DNA of 64,000 nt, taken from positions 62,001 to 126,000 of the forward strand of contig NZ_SHKI01000002.1 in the NCBI RefSeq assembly GCF_004217175.1, written 5' to 3'. Below, piece by piece: positions 1-8,903 of the stretch. Each line of letters opens with the position of its first letter. Position 1 is the stretch's first letter. The position numbers and the translations under genes were made by a program. The DNA comes from Leucobacter luti (GTDB taxonomy: Bacteria; Actinomycetota; Actinomycetes; Actinomycetales; Microbacteriaceae). A model generated the notes under the pieces. It was not told the origin of the DNA, searched no databases, and saw nothing but the letters and a program-made list of their open reading frames with translations.

Positions 1-849
1 GTCGAAGCCGACGAAGCTCAGGAACTTGTACGCCATGTACGGTGCGAAGGCTGCGACGAACAGCAGCACGATTCCGGCGATGGGTTCGGAGAGGGATTTC
101 AAGTCGAGGCTGATGGGGGCGGCGACCTGGGTGGTGGCGATGAGGAAGATCACCACGATCACGAGCTTCGACGCGATGAGCGCTATGACAAAGGTCGCCC
201 ATTTCCCGAACCAGCCGCGCGAGGCCTCCCAGGTGAGGCCGGCGAGTGCGATCGGCCCGAACACGATGGCGACGAGGAGAAGGGCTTTGCGGATGAGGAG
301 GGAGAACCAGAGGATGAAGATCGCGGCGATCATGAGGCCGGCGAGGAAGATCGTGAGCAGCGCCCCCGCCCCGCCCGCCACGGTGGTGATGGTGACGGCG
401 GTGATGAGGAGGGCGAGCCGGTCGCCCATACTCTCGATCGTCTGCCCCGTGGCTTGAATCACACCGACGCAGAGCTGGTCGGTGATTTCAAGCAGCAGAC
501 CGGTGCAGGTGATGAGCACGAACGATCCCAGCACTGATTTGGCGACGCCGGTGGCGGCGCGGGCGAGGGCGGAGGGGTCGCGGCGGGCGAGGCCAGCGAT
601 GAGTTGGAAGCAGAAGAACAGCACGGTGATGAACACGGCGATGCCGAACAGGATGTTGTAGACCTTGACATACCCGTCGGAAGTGACATCGACCGAGGTG
701 GTGGTGGAGAACACCTCCCACATGCCCTGGAACAGGGTGGACACGGCGAGGCCCATCGCGGACGCGATCCATCCGAAGAAGAGCCCGGCGGGGCCTTCAC
801 CGATCATGGTGCAGACGGTGGAGATGCCGGGGATGTCGCAGATACTCAC
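1..849 (-). CDS. TrbL/VirB6-like conjugal transfer membrane protein (C-terminus beyond window)
   Basis: A polytopic inner-membrane protein, probably the VirB6/TrbL-type channel component of the ICE type IV secretion machine. The frame is open from a GTG at 849 to the window edge (283 codons) and contains at least five long hydrophobic stretches rich in Ile, Val and Leu, with a short Cys-containing N-terminus. It is the last visible gene of the minus-strand transfer operon, 16 bp after a DUF6112-type gene, which is where TrbL-like genes sit in related actinobacterial ICEs. The start is uncertain; an ATG 14 codons inside is possible. The assignment rests on topology and context, not on a diagnostic motif. 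Confidence 0.7.
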   Translation of the reverse strand, partial: MSICDIPGISTVCTMIGEGPAGLFFGWIASAMGLAVSTLFQGMWEVFSTTTSVDVTSDGYVKVYNILFGIAVFITVLFFCFQLIAGLARRDPSALARAATGVAKSVLGSFVLITCTGLLLEITDQLCVGVIQATGQTIESMGDRLALLITAVTITTVAGGAGALLTIFLAGLMIAAIFILWFSLLIRKALLLVAIVFGPIALAGLTWEASRGWFGKWATFVIALIASKLVIVVIFLIATTQVAAPISLDLKSLSEPIAGIVLLFVAAFAPYMAYKFLSFVGFD

Positions 850-865
850 CCTGGATCACCGCCGA

Positions 866-1138
866 CTAGTTGACGGCCTGGCCAACGGTCCAGAAGAAGT
901 TGATCAGGGTGACTGCCGCCCCGCACAGCACGGCGGCACCGCAGGAGACGAGCACGCCAGTCTTCCCGCGCGAGGCGAGGTGGGGGTTCGAGGAGTTCGC
1001 GCCGAGACCCCAGACGATTGCTGAGACGATCAGCGCGAGGACGCTGAGAATCAATCCCACGGTCATCACGGCGCCCACGATGTCGCGCAGTTGCGCGATC
1101 CCCGGAAGCCCGTCGCTGTTCGGGTCGATATCGATCAT
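866..1138 (-). CDS. Small DUF6112-type ICE membrane protein (copy 2)
   Basis: A 90-aa protein with two hydrophobic helices (about residues 20-45 and 62-88) joined by a short polar loop containing S-N-P-H and G-K-T-G, the layout of the DUF6112 proteins found in actinobacterial conjugative elements. VirB2/pilin-like or channel-accessory roles have been considered for such proteins but none is shown here. It lies between a second protein of the same architecture and the TrbL-like gene. The start at 1138 (MIDIDPN...) leaves the upstream 160 bp non-coding. Confidence in the family is moderate to high; function is unknown. Confidence 0.75.
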   Translation of the reverse strand: MIDIDPNSDGLPGIAQLRDIVGAVMTVGLILSVLALIVSAIVWGLGANSSNPHLASRGKTGVLVSCGAAVLCGAAVTLINFFWTVGQAVN

Positions 1139-1297
1139 GGTGAAAGTGCTCCTGCCAGTCAAAGGGGGTGGACGCGAACCGTCCAACAAGCAGGTGCACC
1201 ACAGCCCACGGGCGGCCGATTCCCGTCGGGGTCGGCCGCAACCGCTCGTTCCAGCGCAGGAACCGGGCACCGGCGAGCAAACGGCCCGCCCCGGGCC

Positions 1298-1564
1298 TCA
1301 GATGTGGTCGCCGATGGTGAGGAGGAAGTTGGTCCAGGCGATGCCGGCACCGGCGAATGCTGCGGTACCGAGGGCGACGAACACACCTATGCAGGCTTTC
1401 TGCGCTGTGTACGGGTTCCCCGTCGAAGACGACATCGCCCATACGATCGCGGAGACGACGAGGGTGAGTACGGCGCCGATGAGGACGATCGTGAGGAGCG
1501 CGCCAATCACGGACGCGAACTCATCGGATGCGCCGACGGCTCCGAAATCGGGAAACACGTTCAT
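1298..1564 (-). CDS. Small DUF6112-type ICE membrane protein (copy 1)
   Basis: An 88-aa two-helix membrane protein and paralogue of the next gene: both share the pattern I-G/V-A-x-x-T-x-x-L followed by L-V-V-S-A-I-V-W and a second helix ending in an N-F motif. The start codon overlaps the stop of the upstream M23/SLT gene by one base (TGATG), so the two are probably translationally coupled. Two tandem copies suggest a duplicated small component of the transfer channel; the exact role is not known. Confidence 0.72.
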   Translation of the reverse strand: MNVFPDFGAVGASDEFASVIGALLTIVLIGAVLTLVVSAIVWAMSSSTGNPYTAQKACIGVFVALGTAAFAGAGIAWTNFLLTIGDHI

Positions 1565-2736
1565 CACAGGCCTCCCACGTTCGCGCGGCATCCGACTGCG
1601 GTGCTCGTGCCGTCGCTCGGCACTGCCCCGTGCTGGGCGAGCCACTCGATCGCGTTCACGGGCGGCTGCGCTTGCCCGCCGGGGCGGATCTCGACGTGCA
1701 GGTGCGGGCCGGTCGAACGACCCGACGACCCGACATCTCCGATGTGCTGCCCGGCCGTCACGGTCTCGCCGGCCGTGACGTAGATCCCGTGCTGCCACAT
1801 ATGCGCGTAGTAGGAGGCGACGCGGGCACCCTGCACGGTGTGCTCGATCACGATCAGGCCGCCCCACCCGGCACTGAACTCCGCGACCGTGACGCGGCCG
1901 TCTGCGATAGCGAAGATCGGGGTGCCGTCTCCTGCGGCGAGATCGGAGCCGGAGTGGAACTCGCTCTCCCCGGTGAAGGGGTCGCTGCGCCACCCGAAGC
2001 TGTCGGTGCTCGTGTAGCTGCCCTCCGGGAGCGGGAACACGATCCGCGAGGTCTCGGGCACCGGCCCGCCGCCCCCGTTGCCGCTGTTGCTGTCGGGGGC
2101 GGGGGTGGTGAGGGCGGTGAGGATCGCATCGGCGACGGGCTGCCAGTTCCGGTACCGGTCGGGAAAGGCACTGACTTCGACCGCCTGCGCCGCAGCGCCC
2201 GGGTCCATGGACTGCCAGCCGGGGATGTCGAGCAGGCCGCGCGGCGAGGGATAGTTCGGTCCGTCCTTCCCGCCATAGAACGCCTGGGCCTGATACACGG
2301 GGTTCATGAGCTCGGCGACGGTGCCCCAGCCGACGGCGGGACGCATCTGGAACAGGCCCAGCGAGTCGTGATCTGAAGCGTCACCGTCGTTCGGATAGTT
2401 CCCGGACTCGGGGTAGGCGCCAGTGTTGGCGAGCATCCGCAGCCGCGATTCGGTGAGCGCGGCCATCAGCGCAACACGAACCCCGGCCTGCCCGACGCCG
2501 GGGATGCCTGCCCCGGTGGTGATGATCGTCGCCGCGTGGGTCAGTTGCCGCTTGTCGAGCGTGACCGAGGTGCCGTCAGCGGTGATGGCGGTGAGGCTGT
2601 CGGGGATCGGGCCGACCACGAGTGAGCCGGTGAGGCAGAATCCTGCCGGCCCCATGAACGCGCCCAGGCCCACGAGCGCGGTCGACGGGCCGATGCAGAA
2701 CAGCACCAGCAGGAGGACGAGCAGCTTCTTCGCCAT
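1564..2736 (-). CDS. Bifunctional cell-wall hydrolase: SLT-like domain plus M23 endopeptidase
   Basis: A 390-aa secreted or membrane-anchored peptidoglycan hydrolase that would open the wall for the conjugation channel (VirB1-like role). It has an N-terminal signal/TM segment (about residues 4-30), then a lysozyme/transglycosylase-like domain (about 70-205) with the T-E-S-R-L catalytic-Glu context and an S-L-G-L-F-Q motif. A Gly/Pro linker leads to a C-terminal M23 domain (about 240-375) with H-S-G-S-D-L (HxxxD zinc site) and H-L-H-V-E (HxH). The stop overlaps the start of the following DUF6112 gene. The domain pair is typical of Gram-positive ICE hydrolases. Confidence 0.88.
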   Translation of the reverse strand: MAKKLLVLLLVLFCIGPSTALVGLGAFMGPAGFCLTGSLVVGPIPDSLTAITADGTSVTLDKRQLTHAATIITTGAGIPGVGQAGVRVALMAALTESRLRMLANTGAYPESGNYPNDGDASDHDSLGLFQMRPAVGWGTVAELMNPVYQAQAFYGGKDGPNYPSPRGLLDIPGWQSMDPGAAAQAVEVSAFPDRYRNWQPVADAILTALTTPAPDSNSGNGGGGPVPETSRIVFPLPEGSYTSTDSFGWRSDPFTGESEFHSGSDLAAGDGTPIFAIADGRVTVAEFSAGWGGLIVIEHTVQGARVASYYAHMWQHGIYVTAGETVTAGQHIGDVGSSGRSTGPHLHVEIRPGGQAQPPVNAIEWLAQHGAVPSDGTSTAVGCRANVGGL

Positions 2737-2739
2737 AAG

Positions 2740-3402
2740 CTACGGCATGGGGGTATCGGCGGCCGAGAGCCGCAGCAGCCGACAGGAATCCCCGGTCGGG
2801 CAGGCGGCGAAGATCGTGAACGACACCGGCCTGGCATCCGAAACGTCTCGGTCTTCCCAGGAGCCTACGCGGTGCCGGGTACCAGTGATCGTGTAGGCGG
2901 CCGCACCAGGTGGAAGCGTGCCGGGCCGAGCGTTGGCGACGACCCCCGGCCATGTCCCGGGGACGGTGATCGTGTCGATGATGAGCCATTGCCGGGTCTC
3001 GTAGTTCCGCAGCTCACCCCAGGCCGCATCGTCTGGGAAATAGGCGCGGAGGTCCTCGGCAAGGCCAGGCGCTTCCTCGCGATCAGCGACATCGACGATC
3101 GCTTGCATGTACTCGTGCGCACCGTAGCCAAGGCCCGTATCCCACGCGAACAGCCCCTCCGCCACCGAGCGGACGAACCGCTCCGGACCGGTGCTCGTCG
3201 GCAGTTCGCGCGGCGCGAGACTCTGGCCTGGCTGTGGCTCCGTCGTCACGGCGGGCGACGCTGGCGTGCGCGGAGCAGGCGCAGGGCCACGCAGCAGCCC
3301 GTAGACGCCGACACCGACGAAGAGCGTGAGGGTGAGACCTCCGCTGAGCAGGGCAAAGCGAAGGCGGCGCGATCGCTGATCCGGTGCGGTGGTCTGACGC
3401 AT
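2740..3402 (-). CDS. TcpC/VirB8-like conjugal transfer protein
   Basis: A 220-aa bitopic protein with a basic N-terminus (R-S-R-R-L-R), one TM helix (about residues 16-38), a Pro-rich linker, and a periplasmic-side domain of about 140 residues. That layout matches TcpC/VirB8 scaffold proteins with an NTF2-like fold. It ends 3 bp before the start of the SLT/M23 hydrolase gene, so the two are one transcriptional unit. Family membership is inferred from size, topology and position; no strict sequence motif defines it. Confidence 0.6.
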   Translation of the reverse strand: MRQTTAPDQRSRRLRFALLSGGLTLTLFVGVGVYGLLRGPAPAPRTPASPAVTTEPQPGQSLAPRELPTSTGPERFVRSVAEGLFAWDTGLGYGAHEYMQAIVDVADREEAPGLAEDLRAYFPDDAAWGELRNYETRQWLIIDTITVPGTWPGVVANARPGTLPPGAAAYTITGTRHRVGSWEDRDVSDARPVSFTIFAACPTGDSCRLLRLSAADTPMP

Positions 3403-3493
3403 GGAGTTCCTTCCGAGGACCGGGTGGATTCGGTACTCGGAAGGTGCACCCGCACACCCGCGGCGGAGAGAGCAGATGTCGCGGCTGCCGTCG

Positions 3494-4612
3494 TCAGATC
3501 GCGTGCGCAGACGGGGGGACAGTGTCGGCGGTCTGGGCGCGTGCGGTGCGGATGAGGGCGAAGAAGGCGACGGTCTCGGCGAGCACCGCTTCGGCGCGCT
3601 CCCACTCCGCCGCCGTGAGTTCGGATGCGAGGACGACGGGATCGTGCTTCTTCGTCCATCCGTCCATGTCGGCCCAGAGCGCCACGAAGGCGCGCGGCGG
3701 CAGCACGACGAGCGTCAGCCTCGGACGCTCCACCGTTCCCGCCCGCTTCTTCCCCTTGCCGCGACCTTCGGCGGTGACACGGGCGATCGCCGCCGAAGCG
3801 AGTGCGGCGAGCTCCGCCGTGCGCGCCTCCTGGCTGGCCGCCGCCCGCACTTCAGCCGCCGAGGAGACGGCTTGTGCTCGCACGGTCTCTGGTTGGGCGG
3901 GGTCGGCGGCGATCCGGTCGAGCTCGTCGAGGGAGAGGGCGGTGTTCATGCGGAGGTGCGCGCCGTGCACTTTCCCGCCCGCCTCGATCCGGGCGACCTC
4001 TTCTGCGGCCTGGGCGCGGATGTGCGCGGGGCGGCGCTCGTCGTGGGCGAGGTCTTTGAGCCTGCCGAGCTGTTCGAGCATGTTCTGGGACTTCTTGCCG
4101 GTGACCATCAGCGCGGCCTGTTCTCGGGTACGGCCTTCACCGTTCCACGGTGGAGTCGAATCGACTCCACCGTAAGCTTCCGCAGAATCCTGCGACATCC
4201 CGCCGTCGGCGCCGAACCTCGTGGCGGCTTGCCGACGGGCGGCGTCCTCTGCGAGGACGACTTTGAGTTCCCGGTACAGGGATTCCGCTTCGATCAGGGA
4301 GAGGGGCTTGTGCAGGGCGTTGTCGTTCTGCTCGGCGAGGAGCTGGGAGAGCCGGTCGGAGAGGTTCGACCGCACCCACACGTTCGTGGAACGGTATCCG
4401 AGCAGGCGCAGCGCTTCGAGCCTTCGGCGCCCGCAGACGAGCGTCCCGTCCGGGGTGATTGTGATCGGTTGCAGCAGGCCTTCGTTGCGGATGGAATCGG
4501 CGAGCTCTGGAATGTCGCCGAGGTCGGTGCGGTGGCGCACCCCGATGCCGATGGAATCAAGGGAGCGTTCCAGCTCGATGTGCCCCGGACTACTCGCAGC
4601 CACGACACCCAC
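3494..4612 (-). CDS. ParB/Srx-like nuclease-fold partition protein
   Basis: A 372-aa protein whose first 120 residues form a ParB N-terminal domain: E-L-A-D-S-I-R-N-E-G-L-L-Q-P followed by the G-R-R-R-L-E-A phosphate-binding motif near residue 60. The rest is helical and Ala/Glu/Arg-rich. ICE-borne ParB proteins act in element maintenance or regulate the transfer operon. The GTG at 4612 was chosen because it precedes the first conserved strand; the open frame extends further upstream but inside the previous gene. No ParA is next to it, so a classical partition role is uncertain. Confidence 0.75.
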   Translation of the reverse strand: MGVVAASSPGHIELERSLDSIGIGVRHRTDLGDIPELADSIRNEGLLQPITITPDGTLVCGRRRLEALRLLGYRSTNVWVRSNLSDRLSQLLAEQNDNALHKPLSLIEAESLYRELKVVLAEDAARRQAATRFGADGGMSQDSAEAYGGVDSTPPWNGEGRTREQAALMVTGKKSQNMLEQLGRLKDLAHDERRPAHIRAQAAEEVARIEAGGKVHGAHLRMNTALSLDELDRIAADPAQPETVRAQAVSSAAEVRAAASQEARTAELAALASAAIARVTAEGRGKGKKRAGTVERPRLTLVVLPPRAFVALWADMDGWTKKHDPVVLASELTAAEWERAEAVLAETVAFFALIRTARAQTADTVPPSAHAI

Positions 4613-5462
4613 CCCCGTCCGGAGCCGACAGCACCACCTCCGACAACACCACGTCATCGACGAGGAGCGCGCGGAGCGGTTCACCTGTGACGAGGCGGTG
4701 TAGCACGCCCCGCGCGGCGCTCGTGTGCGCCTGGTTCGGGTCCGGGCTGCCGAGCACCACCCTGAGCATCGCGAGCCACGAGGCGGCTGGGATGTCGAGG
4801 AGGGCGCGGGCATGGTAGTCGCGGCGGAGCGACTCGAACGCCTGAGCGCGGGACGCCGACTCTGCGAGCCTCGTCACGAGGTACTCCATCCCGCCCCGTG
4901 CGGCCTCGACCGGCCAGCCGAGCAGATGAAACAAGGCGACGGCGTCCTCGACCGCCTGCCCGACCCGCGCCGACGCCTCACTGGCCTCGGGCTCTGCAAA
5001 GTAGTCCGGGGCCGGGATCGCGAAGCTTTCGTGGTAGTCGGTGAGCGGGTTCTCCCGGTCGCTGAAGCGTTCCGCGTCGTGATGCGCGGAGAACTTCGGC
5101 CTGCGCGCCTGATGCACGGAACAGAGCAGCCCGTTCGCGCGCTCCTCGGCGATGCAGGTAACCTTCACGGCGCGGGTGACGACCGCCCACGGGTCGTCGG
5201 CGCGGCGGACGGCGCCGGTCCGCATCGCGTCGAACGCCGCGGCCGCTGCCTCCCACGGGTCGAGCCCGTGGCGGCGCGCGAGCGCGGCGTACTTGTCGGC
5301 TGCATACTGCATGAGCGTGGCGACTTCGGGGTCGTGCCGCCACGCCCACCGGCCCTCCTCGTGCAGGCGGATCAGCAGGGCGCGGAGCCCTTCGGAATGC
5401 TCAAACCCCCACCGGGAGCCTCTTTCGGGCTGCGCGGCAGGGGTTGTCGTGTTCTGGTTCAT
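4590..5462 (-). CDS. Conserved ICE protein of unknown function
   Basis: A 290-aa soluble protein starting at the ATG at 5462 (MNQNTTT...). It is mostly helical with many Arg/Glu/Ala and one aromatic-rich stretch (W-A-W-R near residue 40), followed by a D-P-W-E-A-A-A-A-A-F-D segment that faintly recalls small DNA-binding or sigma-like helices. There is no signal peptide or TM segment. It overlaps the downstream parB start by 23 bp and belongs to the maintenance part of the operon. I do not recognise the family. Confidence 0.6.
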   Translation of the reverse strand: MNQNTTTPAAQPERGSRWGFEHSEGLRALLIRLHEEGRWAWRHDPEVATLMQYAADKYAALARRHGLDPWEAAAAAFDAMRTGAVRRADDPWAVVTRAVKVTCIAEERANGLLCSVHQARRPKFSAHHDAERFSDRENPLTDYHESFAIPAPDYFAEPEASEASARVGQAVEDAVALFHLLGWPVEAARGGMEYLVTRLAESASRAQAFESLRRDYHARALLDIPAASWLAMLRVVLGSPDPNQAHTSAARGVLHRLVTGEPLRALLVDDVVLSEVVLSAPDGGGCRGCE

Positions 5463-5555
5463 GGTCGTGGCACCTCCTGGCAAGCAGGTGCACCCGGGGT
5501 GCATCGGCCCTGGGAGGTCCTGCGCGAACCGGCAAGTCGCTGCGTGCATGGCGGA

Positions 5556-6068
5556 TCACCTCAGACCCATCCCCGAACGCGCCAGCTCCTGCCGCCGCGC
5601 ATTCCGGCGGCGGCCAGCGATCGACAGGTCCGGTAGCCGTGATGCCCGTTCACTCCGTTCCGCACGGCGCTCGGTGCGGTCCTGCGGGCGCTCCGTGCGG
5701 GCGTCGCGGAGCCGCTGGGCGAGGTCGGCCCGCAGATCGAGCCCCCAGCCCGTTGCCCGGGCCCCGCCCTGCATCGCCAGCTCGGTCGGACGCACCCACC
5801 GGACCTGCGTCCGACGCTTTGCCTCCGTTGCTGCTTCGGCTGCGGGCGTCTCCGGCTCCGCAGCGTCGGCCTCCGGAGTGTCGTGCTCGGCCTGGTCGCG
5901 TGCGATCAGAGAGGGGTCACGGTGCACGGCGAGCATCGACCGCTCCACCTCCGGAACCGTCGCCTCCGGTGCGGGCGTGCGTTCGGTGTTCATCGCCGCC
6001 GCGAGCGCGGAATGCAGACGCGCCCGCGCTGCCTCCGTGCCCTCGGGCAGGTGTGCTTCGGTGTTCAT
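5556..6068 (-). CDS. Small charged ICE protein of unknown function
   Basis: A 170-aa hydrophilic protein: an acidic Ala/Glu/Pro-rich N-terminal half and a strongly basic Arg-rich C-terminal half (repeated R-T-E-R and R-R-A-E-R). It looks partly disordered and could bind nucleic acid. The ATG overlaps the stop of the DUF2637 gene (ATGA), showing translational coupling. No family was recognised. Confidence 0.55.
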   Translation of the reverse strand: MNTEAHLPEGTEAARARLHSALAAAMNTERTPAPEATVPEVERSMLAVHRDPSLIARDQAEHDTPEADAAEPETPAAEAATEAKRRTQVRWVRPTELAMQGGARATGWGLDLRADLAQRLRDARTERPQDRTERRAERSERASRLPDLSIAGRRRNARRQELARSGMGLR

Positions 6069-6901
6069 GAGGGTTCCTCCTCGTTCTCGGGTACTGCCGC
6101 CGTCGGTACCGCTGGCGCAGCTTCGGGATCTTTGCCAGCCTCCTCTGGCAGTTTGGCGTCGGGCTCAGTCGTTGGCTTGGGGGCCTGTGGGAGCCAGCGG
6201 CCGATGGTCGAAGGGTGCACGTCGAGGTAGCGGGCGATCTTCTTGTTTGACCAGCCGCCCGCTCGCAGCACCTCCGCGACCTCACGTCCCGACCAGGTGC
6301 CCCGCCCCGTCGCCTCGCCTGGTGCGGGCATCGCCAGATCGTCCCGCTCGGGCTCTGGTGGGGCTGCGAGTATCGGCACCCCGAGCACTGGTCTCGGAGA
6401 CATCGCTGCCACCGGCACTGCGGCTGCCTCGGCGTGCACCACCTCAGTATCCGCACTCGCGCCTTCCGTGGCTGCCGCATTTTCTTGGGGTTGGTGGCGG
6501 GTGAGGATCACGGTGAGGTGCGTGATTGCGAGCAGCACCAGAGGCGGCACCGCCGCAACTGATGCGGCGAGCACCGCGGGTACGTCGGCGTCGGCGGCGA
6601 CGATCGCATGGATAGAGTTCGCGGCGACCGACAGCCCGGCCCCGCAGATCAGCAGCAGCCACGGATACCAGGCGGCCCGGTTCCCCGCGAGGGCGACGAC
6701 GGCGACGGTTGAGACGACGATGATGCCGTCCACGATCAGCGGCCACGCCCACGCCTGCCCGGCCTCGATCCCAGACCTGCGGGCGAGATCGGCCAGTGCG
6801 GTGAAGCTGAGCCAGAACGCACCGGCCGCAATCAGCACCGTGCCGGCGACCGCGGTCATCACGGCCAGCCTGCCACCCCGGCGTGTTCTCGTGTCGTTCA
6901 T
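6065..6901 (-). CDS. DUF2637 membrane protein with C-terminal HTH (SpdB-like)
   Basis: A 278-aa protein with four TM helices in the first 140 residues (DUF2637, the family of actinobacterial conjugation-spread proteins). An acidic linker and a C-terminal helix-turn-helix (about residues 205-240, W-S-N-K-K-I-A-R-Y-L-D-V-H-P-S-T-I-G-R-W) follow. Such proteins accompany the replication/primase module of actinobacterial ICEs. ATGA overlaps at both ends place it firmly in the operon. The membrane plus HTH combination suggests a membrane-tethered DNA contact, which is an inference. Confidence 0.75.
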   Translation of the reverse strand: MNDTRTRRGGRLAVMTAVAGTVLIAAGAFWLSFTALADLARRSGIEAGQAWAWPLIVDGIIVVSTVAVVALAGNRAAWYPWLLLICGAGLSVAANSIHAIVAADADVPAVLAASVAAVPPLVLLAITHLTVILTRHQPQENAAATEGASADTEVVHAEAAAVPVAAMSPRPVLGVPILAAPPEPERDDLAMPAPGEATGRGTWSGREVAEVLRAGGWSNKKIARYLDVHPSTIGRWLPQAPKPTTEPDAKLPEEAGKDPEAAPAVPTAAVPENEEEPS

Positions 6902-7803
6902 GCGAGCACCCGCCCTCGATCCACCGGGACGCGCTGCGCGATCGACCGCGACCTCTCCGCCGTCGATGCCGACGGCGAGGGGGCGGGGTCGCGGTAGGCG
7001 GAGCGGATCGTGCGTGCGATTTCCGGAGGTGCGAGCCCGATCTGCTCGGCGACCGGGCCGAGCGCCGAGAACGCCTCGCCGAGGGTGGCGCCGTTCTCGG
7101 CAAGACGGCAGGAGGCCCAGTAGAGGCCCTGATTCCGTTCGCTCTGCTCCCGCCCGCCAAGCCACGCCGCAATGCGCTGGGTGCGCTCTTCCAGGGTGCC
7201 CCGGAACGGCTGCCCCTGCCACGTCGGCCGCACCGGGCGAGGATCGAGGAACTCCCGCAACGCTGTCGCATCCACCGGCTGCACTTCGCCGGTGGCGAGA
7301 TCGAGGAGCTGATACGCGACCACCTGCCCGTCGATGAGGGTGCGCGATGGCGGGGCGACGATGTAGCCGGCGGTGCCCCGGAAGTCGAGCTGCGCATTCC
7401 CCGACGCCCACGAGCGCTGCTCGATGTCCGCCGCCGGATAGTAGGCGTGCAGGCCGCCCGACGGGGTGACGATGTGCGCCGCCCAGCCGTCAAGGAAGCC
7501 GGCCTGCGTGGCACGCTGCCACGAGACGGGCCCGCGCGGCTCATCGCCCTTCACATCAACATCGACGACTTCGATCCCGGAGGCAGGGCCGGTCGGGATG
7601 CCGATGTTCGCCTCCGGCCAGCGCCGCCACCACGCACCCACCTGGGCCGGGTCAGCGGTCGCGTCCTTGAAGCCGTGCGCCACGAGCGGCCGCTTCTCAC
7701 CCGGCACGCACGGGAACACCGGCACCCCGAGACTCGCATAGTGCTGCGCGGCATCCGCCAGCGACAGGCCGGCCACTGGGGCGAGGAGCTGTTCGGCATC
7801 CAT
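6898..7803 (-). CDS. Bifunctional DNA primase/polymerase (prim-pol)
   Basis: A 301-aa archaeo-eukaryotic-type primase-polymerase domain protein. The first 190 residues show the prim-pol signature: Y-A-S-L-G-V-P-V-F-P-C and the D-V-D catalytic acids (near residue 75), T-P-S-G-G-L-H-A-Y-Y, and a later G-T-A-G-Y-I-V-A-P-P-S strand. The C-terminal part resembles the helical PriCT-type tail. It would prime ICE DNA during transfer or replication. The start ATG (7803) overlaps the upstream ardC stop by one base (TGATG). Confidence 0.85.
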   Translation of the reverse strand: MDAEQLLAPVAGLSLADAAQHYASLGVPVFPCVPGEKRPLVAHGFKDATADPAQVGAWWRRWPEANIGIPTGPASGIEVVDVDVKGDEPRGPVSWQRATQAGFLDGWAAHIVTPSGGLHAYYPAADIEQRSWASGNAQLDFRGTAGYIVAPPSRTLIDGQVVAYQLLDLATGEVQPVDATALREFLDPRPVRPTWQGQPFRGTLEERTQRIAAWLGGREQSERNQGLYWASCRLAENGATLGEAFSALGPVAEQIGLAPPEIARTIRSAYRDPAPSPSASTAERSRSIAQRVPVDRGRVLA

Positions 7804-8903
7804 CACAACCCCCGAACCGCGGCCAGGGGCCGCGCCACCTGTGCTGGTTTCCGTGCAGCGGGGCGTGCCGGGGTTTTCCGTTCGGCCTGCTTCGCAGTCG
7901 CGCGCTCGGGGTCGTTTCGGGTGAGACCGGGCGGGGTGCCGTCGCTGATCTGCACGGTGTCGAGCTGGTCCAGGATCTCGAGCGCGACTTTCCGCACGCG
8001 CTCGGCCGTGGCCTGCACGATCTGGACCGGGTTCTTCCCGTCGGCGGCCATCGCCCACCCCGACACATACGGGATCGTGTAGACGCTCGTATCCATGCCG
8101 TGCGCGGCACCAACCATGAGCGCGACCGACTCGGCCTCCACCTCACCAATCCCGCGATGCTGCCGCGCCTCCACCTGGTCGGGGCCGTGCATCTTCACAT
8201 GCGCGAGCTCGTGCACGAGCGTCTTCACCTGAGCCGCATCGTCCATGTTCGTCCGCACCGCAACCTGACGATCATCGAACTTGGTGATGCCGTTCGCGCC
8301 GTGGATCATGCCCTCGTGCGGCACCGGCAGAAACTGGAACCCGGCCTCCTCGACCTGCCGGATCAGACCCTCGCGAAGCCTGGCCGGCGCCTCGCCTGCG
8401 AGGAGCTGCGGTGACGGCGGGAGGGGTACCTCGGGGCCGGTGGCCTGGGAGATGTCGAAGACGTAGGCGACTTTCGCGCCGACCATCTCCGACTTCACCT
8501 TCTCACCCGGCAGCGGTGCCTCACGCGGGGCGAGCCTGCGCCACGACATCGGATTGGCCGGGGTCCTCGACGCGAACTTCCCGATCACAGGGGCGAGGAT
8601 CGCATACCCCTTCTGGCCCTTCTCGACGTGGCGGCCGAGCTGTTCCCACTGCCGGAACCCCGCCACATACGTGGGCATCGGCTCGGGCACCCGGCCCGCC
8701 TCCCACGCGGCCTGGTGCTGTGCGAAGATCAGCCACGAGTTGTTCACTGAACGTGAGCGGAACTTCGCCGCGAACGACAGCGCACACTTCCAGTCCTCGC
8801 CCGTGACAAGCTTCTCGACCTGCGCGTTCAACGCTTCGCGCACCTCATCGAGCTTGGCCTCGCGTGCCGTACGTGCTCCGCTGTCTTGTACGTTGCCAGT
8901 CAT
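7803..8903 (-). CDS. ArdC-like antirestriction protein with zinc metallopeptidase domain
   Basis: A 366-aa protein with an ArdC-type N-terminal ssDNA-binding domain (about residues 15-125; S-R-S-V-N-N-S-W-L-I-F-A-Q and G-Y-A-I-L-A-P motifs) and an ImmA/IrrE-like metallopeptidase domain carrying L-V-H-E-L-A-H (HExxH) and a downstream E-A-E-S-V-A. Such proteins protect incoming conjugative DNA from host restriction. The ATG at 8903 follows a GGGAGGAG ribosome site at 8 nt. It is the promoter-proximal gene of the minus-strand operon, so it is made first after entry, consistent with an antirestriction role. Confidence 0.85.
   Translation of the reverse strand: MTGNVQDSGARTAREAKLDEVREALNAQVEKLVTGEDWKCALSFAAKFRSRSVNNSWLIFAQHQAAWEAGRVPEPMPTYVAGFRQWEQLGRHVEKGQKGYAILAPVIGKFASRTPANPMSWRRLAPREAPLPGEKVKSEMVGAKVAYVFDISQATGPEVPLPPSPQLLAGEAPARLREGLIRQVEEAGFQFLPVPHEGMIHGANGITKFDDRQVAVRTNMDDAAQVKTLVHELAHVKMHGPDQVEARQHRGIGEVEAESVALMVGAAHGMDTSVYTIPYVSGWAMAADGKNPVQIVQATAERVRKVALEILDQLDTVQISDGTPPGLTRNDPERATAKQAERKTPARPAARKPAQVARPLAAVRGL

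Noticed and set aside
3401..4690. Plus-strand frame opposite the ParB-like gene
   Set aside because: The minus-strand frame encodes a clear ParB domain and fits the operon; the plus-strand product has no features.
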